DNA of 64,000 bases from Cyclaneusma minus (Eukaryota; Ascomycota; Leotiomycetes; Marthamycetales; Marthamycetaceae), in the NCBI GenBank assembly GCA_037179335.1, contig JAKZHN010000014.1:682001-746000 (forward strand). The letters are read 5' to 3'. Of the stretch, positions 22,301 to 32,675 are shown one piece after another. Below the pieces are notes generated by a model. It was given only the letters and a program-made list of their open reading frames with translations. It ran no database searches and was not told the DNA's origin. The stretch's first letter is position 1. Every line of letters starts with the position of its first letter. The translations under genes were made by a program, and so were the position numbers.

Positions 22301-23698
22301 GTACACATCCACATTCGGCCCCTTGTTTCTTTCTGTTTCAGGAGAATGGCGATATACTCCAGTATTTTTGTCAGGGATAAGGACCATATTAGCTAAAATC
22401 GGCAACTTCATCACATGCATAGCTAGATGAACTCCAACCAATGACAACTGCAAAAGCTTTGGGAACTGTGAACATTCTTAAGAATTGTGAACTCCAAGCA
22501 TCCATCATACCCATTATCCCGAAATATTTGCCTCTGTGTCCAAAGCCTTCTCCTCTCCAAATATCTACCTAGGTAAGTCCCAATCTACTCAGCCATCCCC
22601 ATCCCGCCAATCCTTGAACTCGTCAACATCGGCACCAGATCCGCTAACATCCCTTGATCCACCACATACAATAAATGCTCCCAAGAATCCCCTCACCAGT
22701 CCGTCAGCTCAGTAGGCAAGATCCCAGCCTTATATTTCCGCGATCTTATTGCATTGCATGATGCGTGTGTACCGCAGCCTGCGAAGAAACCTGACAAACT
22801 GCAAGAGCTCGGAACGGACCGGATGGTAAAGTGTAAAGGCGACTGACATGATCGGACAGATATGTTGTGCTCGAATGACAGACTGCCAGTAACCTCGTGG
22901 TCTCGTGACTTCCGCGTATTTGGCACTTGGGACTCGGGAAGAGAGGGCTACCGGCAGAGATGATAATCCCCTCCCCGAGTACCACAGTTCACAGATTACC
23001 TACAGATCACGGACCACAAGCTGTCGCTGAAGTTCAGTCTTCACGAATCACGATGATCATATTAGCACAGGTCTTTCAAATCAATGATTTGGAATCCTCC
23101 CAGCCAAGCTGCCAATCTCCTAAGACAAAGATGATGCGCAAAGCCGAAAGCTGAGATGTAGGTAAGATGTCTTCAAATGCTGTGATACATCATACCGCTG
23201 TGTAGGTACTGTGTACAAGTGTAACTAGATGACTAACTTTTGCAAGTTCCACCGTTGCTGGGTGTACAGAGAGAGGGGAGTCTAGCCGCGCCAAAACCAG
23301 AAACGAACTTGTACTCCTGGAACTCGACCCTGAAAATTGGAGACCTTGATTCGAAACCCAGAAGCCTAACTGATCTGATGATCCACCGGCGTTGAGGCGG
23401 TGTGGGAAGGGGGGTTTGGAAGGGTGGGGGATTTACAAAGTGTGCGAGTTTCCAGAAGCGAGGTCTCTGATGATCCTGAGCCACCTCATAGCCATGACCA
23501 CCATGACATGAATGTATGCAAAACCATAGACCGGTATCGGTATCGAACAAATCTTGCATCCCCTCACCCACCAATCCCAACCCCCCAAATCCCACTCTCC
23601 ACTCTCAACTTTTTTTTTGCACACAAAAAATCAACGAAAACCACCCAGCCCTCTCTAGTTTCCTCCAATCATCAACCATCACTTCCCCTTTTCAAAAC
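22301..23698. other. Intergenic region, nothing identified
   Basis: About 1.4 kb with only short overlapping frames, none with recognisable sequence. The two neighbouring genes converge here, so it should hold two 3' flanks. Confidence 0.5.
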
Positions 23699-24957
23699 TC
23701 AAGCATCCCTCGGCAACTCAGGCGGACTCAACTCCCCCTTCCCATCCTGCGCCACCACATCCATCCCCTCCACTCGTCTCAGCACCTCCGGTCTTGCCTC
23801 CCCCTCAAGTCCCTTCACAACCTCAAACAGATTTCTCTTCTCCTCTTGGCCCTCGCTTCCATCCTCATTCTCAGACCCATCAACTTCCCCAGGAGTAACG
23901 GCGAGGGGAAATGGTGGCGCAGCAGCTGCCGAGCGCTCGCTGATCTCCTCGCCGTTATCTGAGATGGTGTGGAATGGAGGCGCTGGCATTGCTGAGCGTG
24001 AGGTCACTTGTTGTGCGTTGGCGGTGATGGAGAGAGGGAATGGTGGTGCGGCTGAAGCGGAGCGGACGGTTAGGGGGAAGGGAGGGAGGATACTGGCTGT
24101 GCTTTCGACATCGGCGGAGCGGGCGGCCAAAGGGAATGGTGGGATGAGGTTTTCGACATCTCGGCTGGAGAGGTCGGGGAGGGCTGCGGAGTTGATTGGT
24201 TGAAGTGCGTCTGGGAAGGGTGGTGCTGGCGAGGCGGAGCGGGTGCTGAGTTCTGAGGAGGAGTCCGAGGAGCCGGGGATGATGCGGAGGGGGAAGGGGG
24301 GCGCTTCGGGGGTTATGCTTTGGATGTCGGGAGAGCGGGCGGCTAGGGGGAAGGGAATGTCGGCTACGCTTTTGTCGTCACGGTCTTTGAGGGGAAAGGG
24401 CGGAATAAGACTTTCGGTGCTTTCGACATCGCGGTCTTTGAGGGGAAAGGGGGGTGCTTCTGGGGCGAGGCTTGAGACGTCGCGGATGACGAATGGGGAT
24501 TCTTCTGCGGATTCAACGGAGCGGCGGAAAATGTTGTGGATGAAGTTGTGGATGTTTGTCATGGTGCCTGAGGAGGATGCGGATGCGGATGCGGAGGCAG
24601 ATGCGGAGGCAGATGCGGATGCAGAGGCGGTGCATGTGACACTGGTGTTTTCGTTGGCGTCGGAGGTGGCTGTACAGCTAGCACTGTCCTCCACGTTGTC
24701 ATTGTCGTTGTCGTTGAGGAAGAAGGGTGGTTCGGCTTCGCGGGAGATGAGGGGACGGCCGAAGGGGTGGGTCTCTTCTATGTTTTTGTGGGTTTCTTGG
24801 GGATTTGTTAGAAAGAGTTCTTCCCTTTCAGCGGAATGGTTTGGGGATGAAAGGGTCTGAGCATAAGGTTTGAGAACGTACCTGGAGAGGAAATAGGAGC
24901 AGCGGTAGTGTAGGAGGTGAAGGCAGCCATAAGGCTGATAGCTCTGAGGAAGTGCAT
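23699..24957 (-). CDS. Secreted repeat protein with about ten PPFPL motifs
   Basis: I recognise no family. Exons 24,957-24,882 and 24,819-23,699 (62-nt intron, GTACGT donor) give about 398 residues. The first exon encodes a clear signal peptide (MHFLRAISLMAAFTSYTTAA, then P). The mature part has a SREAEPPFFL segment (about 51-60), an (Asn-Asp)n run, two Cys separated by 12 residues, an (Ala-Ser)n run and FRR at 123-125. Ten variants of (A/I)PPFPL follow, spaced 15-30 residues (about 134-352) and separated by R-S or R-D linkers such as VESTESLI and AARSADVES. A KR site (about 353) precedes a conserved-looking tail. A KR/RR-bounded repeat domain in a secreted protein recalls fungal kexin-processed precursors, but the units themselves lack dibasic sites. 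It could also be a structural wall protein. Confidence 0.6.
24580..24636 (-). repeat. Coding microsatellite encoding (Ala-Ser)n
   Basis: GCGGATGCGGAG-type repeats (plus strand) inside the secreted repeat protein give an alternating Ala-Ser run of about 20 residues. Confidence 0.8.
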
Positions 24958-27900
24958 TTTGGCACGCAAGTCGAAGTACAATTTTCAAGTGATGGTGAAG
25001 CTTCAAGTGAAGCCGAAGTGAGGATCTTGGGATACAAGTAGTAAGGTAGTATGGAAGCCTGGAAGGCAGTGAAAGAATGTGGAGAAGGTTGAATAGGCAG
25101 AAACGACTTGAATGGCTCAGACTCTGTACATGTACTTGAAAAACAGAAGAGCAAACCACGACCATCAGGAAAAGACCTCGGTCTATATACTTCCCCTCTC
25201 CACCCCCACAAAAGCAAGGCGTTCGTTTCCACCTCCCGTCGCCCAGATCCAGATTCCCAAGAATCCGGCACCAGACATGTCACATCCACCTTTGCTGCAA
25301 CCCGCCCCTCCCAATCAAACAAGGTTACGAGCATCGCCGACCCACCAGAAGACAGAATCCGGATCATCATTACTGCGAAACGGGAAAAATACGATGCTCC
25401 GGCAGCCGTTTTGCATCGTCTCAACCCGCAGCATCGCGAGCGTTGCCTGCATTTGCTGCGCTTCCCGTGATGCCAGCGCGCGCTATTGGCTGGAAGTATG
25501 GAGGCGAACGAGACGATTTGGAACCATGGATGCGCACATGATACGTACCTAGGACTTGGCTTGGGTACTCACTACTCACCGTGAATAGCTGAAGCTGAAG
25601 CAACAAAGGCTGTTTGGAATGGCGGGTTTGCTGACATGAGGCAGACTGCATAGACGTACCCAAACATCCCATGACGGACACGCGATCGCAAAGTCCCATG
25701 TTCCAAACCCAGTGTTTCCAAACCCCTCGCGCAAAAAACATTTGTCAAGAAATTCGAATTTGGAAACTGAGACTCGGAAGCTGTGCTGATTGACAGGCTT
25801 ATTGACAGCTCTCAGGCCACGAGGCGATTTGCAGCTGTCAGTGTCACTCCTCTTCCCCGTGTTGCCCGTTCGTGACATCTCTGGCTTGAGTCCACCGTCC
25901 GTCTCAATACATTTCCGACCTGTTAAACGAGGTACAGCACCGTACAGGTACGTCCGGCGCCCTGCATCAACGTGCAGCGATCGGAATGTCTCTCAGCTCG
26001 CGCACCTCGCGCCTTGGCACTTCTGCAGGTACGCACTCGCCATCAATCCCCGACACACCAGAATAGCAACAGTGCAACGTGAAAACCTCAAGTCTTCCCG
26101 CGGAATGCTGAGATAGATTTGAAACATGGCGAGGGAAAATGGAATGGACGCGACACTTCAAATAGAGGCGGAGCGCGATGCATCGTGTGGTACAAGACGG
26201 GTGGAGGTGAGGCAAGCGACGGGATGGAAGTATCGATATGGGTGACGGCTTCGTACAGGACTGCCAGACTGCCAATGTTCCATAGCTGCATATTGGCAGC
26301 TGTCAACCTGGCTTTCTGGGTATTTGGATGTGTTTCTGTTAAAAACATCCGTAGGAATTAATAGAAGGCTGAGAAATATTAATATAGGGGAGAGAGAGAA
26401 GGCTGGGACACCTTTTGCTTGTGAGGACTCAAGGTGAGGCGGGCAAGAAGCAAAGTAGAGCAACACAAAACGGCTTGGCCGCCACAACGACCACCACACA
26501 GCCCAAACCCTCGTGATCAAGCTGCCAAAAAGGGATGAGGATCTCGGTCAAATCTCACCGATCTCACCAAGCAGCTGGAAAATGAACAATGAAGAGTTAG
26601 TACTCAGTTTCATGTGCAGTGATTCCCCTCCTACCTCGCGGCTCGATCTCAACTCCCCCGTGGCCACCATGAATAGAAGCCTACCTAGCACATACGCATT
26701 CCTTACTATCAATAGTCAGTATTCACTATTGACACATCGCAAACACGTTCCTGTGCAACCCGCGAAAACTTTTCACACCTAGTTTCAACAACTCATTTCT
26801 CGGTTGAAGCAAGAAAACAGCTGTCAAGTGTCAAAGGCGTCCTCGAGGGGGGAACGTGGATGTACAAGCATCATCCTGAGCACCTTGTGCTGCGAAGGTC
26901 TCACTTTTGTTCACTTTTCTTAGGAGAGATGTGGGACATTCTAAGAGTCCGCCAAGCTGAGAAAGTCTGCTGAGTTTGAAACCCAGTATGACCACCGAGA
27001 TGAAAACAAGTCAGCAAATGTTTGGCAAACTTCATTGTTGTCAACCAATCTCCAATTCCGCGCCTATGGTCGAATATCTTCAAAATTTCTCGAGATCGCC
27101 ACTACCTGCCTGTGCATACTGCCTAAGCTTTGCGCCTTGAGCCTGTCGCCTGGAACTCTGTTCGATCTCCCAGAGCGGCTTGCATTGCAGTTCGCATTAC
27201 AGTTCATGCTCTTCTTTCTTTTTCTCCTGCTCCGGATCTCGGGAGAAGCTGTGATTTTCTTTGCGTTTCTATGCAAATGCAATGCGGTGTCAAGCGAACG
27301 AATCTGCGAACGAAGACACAGAGAGATGGCGGTATCTGAAACGCTCTGCCCTGCAAAAAGCAACAACAGAAAGAACATCGGGATCCCGTCATCCAGGAAA
27401 CGTCAAACCACTTGCATGTGATGAGCATTACATATGCCGGTAGCTCGTCCGGTGTCAGATCCGTGGAAACGATCGTATGCTGGAAAACGATACCTCTCTT
27501 GCAGTTTCGCTGCGAGGCACTGCAAAGAACCAGAAGTGAATAGCTTCATTGCTGATAACCTACTCAAGGTACCTATGTAAGTTCTGGTGATCTGGTACGA
27601 TGCGATCAACATGCCGGAAGCATGCCCGGTGTCAGATCTACGGGACGATCGACATGGAAACGAACGCCTCTCTTGCTGCAAAACTTGCAAGACTGCCTGG
27701 GTTCTGGCCGGCTCCGTCATCCGGGAAACAGTTGCATGTGAGTGTGACGAGCATTGAGCAGATGCTGGAAAGCATCGAGATTCGAAGCTGGGAACCAATG
27801 CCTCTTGCGGTAGGCAGCAATGCGGTAGTAGTTATGCGGATATCTTGGCAAACTTCATATGATGGAAATAGATGGAAAACAGGTGACTCTGACTCTCACC

Positions 27901-28293
27901 ACTCTAAATGGTAAACCCTCAAAACACGCTGAAGCACAAACGTGACACTGACACCGAATACAATTGAGCACAACGTGTACGCTGATTCAGAACTTGCTCC
28001 AACAACGTGACCAATTCATAGAGGACATTAACAGTAACCGATTCGCTTCGCTGTGAAACTCCTAGGGGAATGCCAAAAACGCCGCCCAGATGCCATAGCC
28101 GAGTAACCTGCGTCCCAACTCATGTCGTGAGACAGACGTTTCTCATAACAAAAGAGTCTGAACGGAAAGGCGGAAGACGACTCAAAAACACGCACTCCAT
28201 CACCAGAAAAAAGGTACCCGTCGCCAATAAAGTGGCGAGAAGCATCGAAAGTCGGTAGTCAGGTCTCGAATCCCACCCTCGGCACTCTCTCGC
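24958..28293. other. Long region without a confident gene
   Basis: About 3.3 kb. Open frames up to 198 codons (24,828-25,424 minus; 25,108-25,552 plus) overlap on opposite strands and show no family features. 27,388-27,745 contains diverged duplicated pieces: TCATCC(A/G)GGAAAC...TTGCATGTG at 27,388 and 27,718, and CCGGTGTCAGATC at 27,455 and 27,628. A promoter for the secreted repeat protein must lie just right of 24,957. No RNA gene is seen. Confidence 0.45.
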
Positions 28294-29283
28294 TCAGCAA
28301 CACCGTTTCCTCGCCTTCGCCTCATCCTCATTCCTCTGCCTCTCCTCCTCACTCTCCTCAATCGCCACGCCCGCCGGAAAGCCCAACCAACTCCGCCGAT
28401 CCCTCCCCACCCTAAAGCTCCCCCTCGCAGCCATCCCATCAAAATACCCCCCCTGCTCCATCCCCTCCATCCCCGGCGCCACCCCCGGCGTCAACCCGCC
28501 CATCCCCATCGCCTCCGCCTGCGCCCTCCTATTCTGCTCCACCAACTTCCGCGTAATAACGCGAAACACCTCTTCCACCCCCTCGCCACTCTCCGCACTA
28601 ATCTCGTGACAGCAATCCCAGCCCACATCCTGTCCCCAAAAGCCCGAACTGCGTTTGCTACTTGGCGTCTTCAGGTCCGCTGACGAACTACCCTGTGCCG
28701 CCCCGGAATTCGCTGCCGTAAGACCGCCCGTCGAAAGGAATTGTCGATATGTGCTAGAGACTTCGGGAGCACTGCCCACACCGCCGCCACCCGGTGATGC
28801 GACGGCCGTCGCAGGCGGTGTGCTGCTGCGCTCCGGATACAAATGCTCGGCCACATAAGCAATACACCTCTCAAACGGTACCCTCCTCCGTTCCGGTTCT
28901 CTCGCCACGACATCCGCCTTCGTGCCCACCACATGCAACACAACCCCTTCTCCCAAATTCCTTCTCAACTCCTCCAGCCAGCTTCCCATCTCCTGAAACG
29001 ACTTTTCGTCCAGTATGGAATAGCAGAGTATGCAAGCATTAGCACCGCGGTAATAGAGGCGCGAGATGGAACGGAAGCGCTCTTGGCCTGCGGTGTCCCA
29101 GATTTGGAGGCGGACGAGGGTGTCGGAGTCGCTGTCGTGCACGCGCTTGGTGAGGAAGGATGCGCCGACTGTGGAGGGCGTGGTGGAGGGGAGGAAGGCG
29201 TTTTTGACGTAGCGGTGGACGAGGGAGGTTTTGCCGACGCCTTGGGCGCCGAGGACTACGATTTTGGCTTCGAGGCCAGACAT
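28294..29283 (-). CDS. Divergent Rab/Ypt-type small GTPase
   Basis: A single-exon gene of 329 residues, long for a Rab (usually about 200-220). G1 is GAQGVGKTS (12-20), G3 is WDTAGQE (62-68), G4 is TKAD (121-124) instead of NKxD, and G5 is EISAES (227-232). The C terminus KRCC is a double-cysteine geranylgeranylation signal, so membrane anchoring is expected. A Ser/Gly/Pro-rich insertion of about 75 residues lies between G4 and G5 (about 147-222). A further long tail (about 250-325) precedes the cysteines. It acts presumably in vesicle traffic; the subfamily is uncertain, and the T in TKAD and the insertion resemble Rab24-like or orphan Rabs. Confidence 0.85.
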   Translation of the reverse strand: MSGLEAKIVVLGAQGVGKTSLVHRYVKNAFLPSTTPSTVGASFLTKRVHDSDSDTLVRLQIWDTAGQERFRSISRLYYRGANACILCYSILDEKSFQEMGSWLEELRRNLGEGVVLHVVGTKADVVAREPERRRVPFERCIAYVAEHLYPERSSTPPATAVASPGGGGVGSAPEVSSTYRQFLSTGGLTAANSGAAQGSSSADLKTPSSKRSSGFWGQDVGWDCCHEISAESGEGVEEVFRVITRKLVEQNRRAQAEAMGMGGLTPGVAPGMEGMEQGGYFDGMAARGSFRVGRDRRSWLGFPAGVAIEESEEERQRNEDEAKARKRCC

Positions 29284-30068
29284 TGTGCGCGGGTTGTGAA
29301 GCTATGTATGTTGTCGAGGAGTCGTCAACTCGAAGTGAGGTTCGCGGAGAAGGACTCGGATGGCGAGGTTCGCGCGAGTGTTGACGGAGATTGAGTCGCA
29401 GTCGGTTGCGCCAGCATAATGTTCCTCTGGTTGGGGATTATCAGTTGATGTTATGCTTGGTTCAAGGCTTGGGGTGGAGATAGTTGGGCACTCGTTGCGA
29501 CAGGGGAGTATCATAATATGACGGCAGCGATCGACTCTGGGATGGGGGCACGGGTGCAAGATGAAACTCATCACGAGCCCTTGGCGCAAGCCATAATTTA
29601 AAAATAGCAGCGCCGCATTTGTGCCTAAAGCCGCGGGAGGCGCCAGCATTGACAAGCACAGTTGTGTATTGAAATGCCAATTTATGTTTGTCAAAGTAAT
29701 GAAGGATTTGAAGCTATTCGCAGAAAGCACGGCTGGGTGTTTTCAAGCTTCATCCATCACCACAGCACGGAAGCATCCCGCCCCACTTGGCACAATCACC
29801 CAAACCCGCAGGATCCGCCCTGAACCAAAACATCCATGTCAACGATGATGCATCGAAGCCCGGGAACTTTCTTGATTTGATCAGATGCCCCGAAAGAGCC
29901 TCAGCGCTCCAATCCCACAATAACATGCACGAGAACTCAATCGAGTGGTGAACGACCTGTAAACTCTTGCGACTGACTCTGACGCTGAATTGACGGAATT
30001 TACGGAAAGCATAAAGCACTCCACTCGTTCGTTACCAATTACCAAAAGTTACAAGAGTACCTACAACC
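29284..30068. promoter_or_regulatory. Divergent promoter region, Rab-like and Dabb genes
   Basis: 785 bases between the start of the Rab-like gene (-) and the start of the Dabb gene (+). Only short frames without features. I can point to no specific site. Confidence 0.4.
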
Positions 30069-31177
30069 ATGCCAAGCACCAAGCGACCAAATATCTCGCA
30101 CCACTCCGGCTTTCCGTCCTTCGACCGCGCCGGCGATTTGGAGAGATTAGAACCAACGCCCAGTCCGGTGCCTGCGAAATACGGAATCCCCGAGCCTGCC
30201 AAAACGCCAGTCAAGAAGATGTCGGGCAGCGAGATCTACCACGTTGTGATGTTTACTTTCAAGCCGGAGTTGAGTGGTGAGGAGGTCCACGAGGTGAGAG
30301 GTTTCACAGCTTCTTCCATCATAACAGGAGTCAAGACTGGAGTCTTGGGCTCAATTGGATGGAGCTCAGGATATCATAATAGGAAGGGGAACTGTGACAT
30401 GAACACATGGAATGAAAACTGACATGTGTATCGTACCACAGTTCTGCGAGAACATGCTCGCCCTTCAACAGAAATGCCTCCATCCTACCCACAACACACC
30501 CTACGTCAAGCTCGCCATCGGCGGCGTCAACAATTCGCCCGAAGGCCTAAATGTGCGTAGCCATCTCATCTTCTTGCCCAGGATTGCCTACCTTATCCAC
30601 CACTCCTTTCATCACCGTCTCCACTCTTGGGCTCTTGGGCATGTCTTAGGCTCGGCCTATATTCACCCTTTTCTCCACCCATTGGGCCCAACCTCTCCCT
30701 CCAGCACGCCCAATGCCACAGCCCATCTCCATCACGCACAACCCAAAGCCCGACTTTGACACTTCAATGTTCAATTTAACATCAACTCCAGCCACTTTCC
30801 ATCGAGCTTTTTCTCTTCGTCTCTGTGCTCTACAAATACTCAACCACCAATTCAATCTTCGCAGTTCTACAAATTTCCAAACCCAATGGCCAGCGGCAAT
30901 GCCTCCTAACTCTCTCTCTCTCTCATTACCATCTCTTTCTGCTATGTTGTTACCTCATAGCAAGATTGAAACAGCAAGTCAGCGAGAGCAATTTTTGTTA
31001 ACATACATGACACTACAGAAAGGCATAACCCACATCTTCATCCTCACCTTCACCTCCGAATCAGACCGCGCATACTACCTCGCCACCGACCCTGCGCACC
31101 TCGCCCTAGCCGCGCGCGCAAAAGAGATCATCACAGCCGTCCAAGTCCTCGACTTCACTCCAGGCGTTTTCGCCTAA
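30069..31177 (+). CDS. Dabb (stress-responsive A/B barrel) domain protein
   Basis: Exons 30,069-30,293, 30,442-30,552 and 31,019-31,177, all joined in phase 0, give 164 residues. The Dabb domain starts at IYHVVMFTFKPE (about 53) and continues FCENMLALQ...YVKLAIGGVNNSPEGLN, KGITHIFILTFTSESDRAYYLATDPAH and a closing VQVLDFTPGVF. This is the usual dimeric alpha-beta barrel length and order. The first 50 residues are a Pro-rich extension; initiation at the second ATG (30,219) would give a bare domain of 114 residues. Dabb proteins range from stress proteins to polyketide cyclases, so the substrate is unknown. Intron 2 is unusually long (466 nt) and contains a (CT)n run near 30,911. Confidence 0.8.
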
Positions 31178-31180
31178 ACC

Positions 31181-31234
31181 CTGCCTGCTCTGCCTGCTCT
31201 GCATGCTCTGCATGGTCTGCATGGTCTGCATGGT
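31181..31234 (+). repeat. 9-nt tandem repeat in the 3' flank
   Basis: Six units of CTGC(C/A)TG(C/G)T begin three bases after the Dabb stop codon. Confidence 0.85.
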
Positions 31235-32675
31235 CTTAGCATGCCTGCAAATCTTGCATATTTGAGGATGGGTGAAAGAGTCGTCAGCTGGAAGGCCTAT
31301 GAGGCATAAAAGTTTTTCTCGCTTGTGTGTTTCACGATTTCTTACGATATTCACGGCTTTTGGACATTGTCACATTTACGAGCTTTTCAGAAAACGGGGT
31401 CGAGGGGACGAGTGGTATACTCCATACTTGCGCAAATTTACGAGTTTATGACTTCTATTTTCCAAGAGCTTGCAAAACGTGATGGAACTTGAGCTCTTGG
31501 ATCACTATCAGTAACAGTACGGTGAAAGTCTTTCGAAAGTGCCATTCGTCAAGAAGGGTACCCCCCTGAGAAGGCACCAGCTTTGTGCTTTTGCCTGAGT
31601 CAGGTTTGATAGGAAGCTGAGAAACGGTAGGACTGGAAGTTTGGGAAAGTAGTGGGAAAGGCTTATTTCATAATGAGTGAGGAATCGCGTGATAGAAGTG
31701 CCTTGAATAGAGAAAAAGGGGGGAAGAAAAGGGCGTTCATGTCTACCGAACTCGACTGTCCAAGACACGTTAAGAAAAAAAGAAAAGGAAAAAGCCAAAA
31801 AAAAAGCCCAAGTGCCCCGGTAGCACCTAGAATCAAACACAGGTAAAGTGAACTCATGCATTTGGCGTCCGAAACACAGTCTACAAACCGGTCTCGCGAC
31901 AACAACAGAAGTCGTGCATGCATGTAAAAGATCTTTGCACGGGGCTCATGAGCAAGCTTGCTACCAAACCTTTTTCTCCAAAAAAAAAAAAAAAGATACC
32001 CCCGCTTGAAATGCGGACCTCCGCCAAAATCAAATTCGAACTTTTTTTTTAAAAGGGCTTGAATTGACTCAGACGCGCAATCTACTATGTTTGTCTGTTG
32101 TTATAAAGGTTTCAGGTACTATGTTTATTCACTTTATCACACCGCAGCCATCGCTCTTAAACCTTTTATAAATTATCCCACAGGTCCCAAATTTCTTGTT
32201 AAGCGAATTTCTGATCAGAATGACTTATATAATTATATCTAGCCTTTACGTTGCCGCCTAGACCACAGCTCTTGTATCGGTGTTCTAATTGATGCAAATT
32301 GGTTCTCTACTCGGGCATATCAATGGTAACTTTATATACATACCATTGTCGAATAAAGACGCTGGGACAAGAAGGGGGTGGCTTCATGAGTTCATTCCAC
32401 ACGACATGAGAGAGCAGGGGAGTGAGCGGGTTGAGGAGGGTACAAAGACATCGGGGCTTGTGATGAATTGATGATAAGGTTTGATCCAGCATGCAATTCT
32501 GAGACGCAATCACCTAGAAGGAAGAGCATCTAAAGCAATTATCACAACACACAGTGCCAGTCCCGGCCACCCTAGTTCCGTATTTTCCCATCTCAAACGC
32601 CCGTAACAAAATCACTGCTCCCACGGGCCACCACCACCACCACGGCCCCTTTTCTCACCACCCACTTCTCACCCC
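31235..32675. other. Intergenic region, nothing identified
   Basis: About 1.4 kb between convergent genes. It holds poly-A runs near 31,980 and 32,043 and short frames without features. I looked for tRNA-like folds here and could not build a convincing one. Confidence 0.5.

Noticed and set aside
23699..25165. 488-codon reading of the PPFPL gene starting at 25,165
   Set aside because: The extra N-terminus is low-complexity antisense-like sequence; a short exon with a proper signal peptide at 24,957 joins in phase.
24828..25552. Frames of 120-198 codons on both strands upstream of the PPFPL gene
   Set aside because: They overlap on opposite strands and cover the promoter of a better-supported gene; no family features.
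31500..32060. Possible tRNA-like segments (GTTCGAAT on the minus strand near 32,035)
   Set aside because: I could not pair an acceptor stem or find a matching D arm at the right distance.
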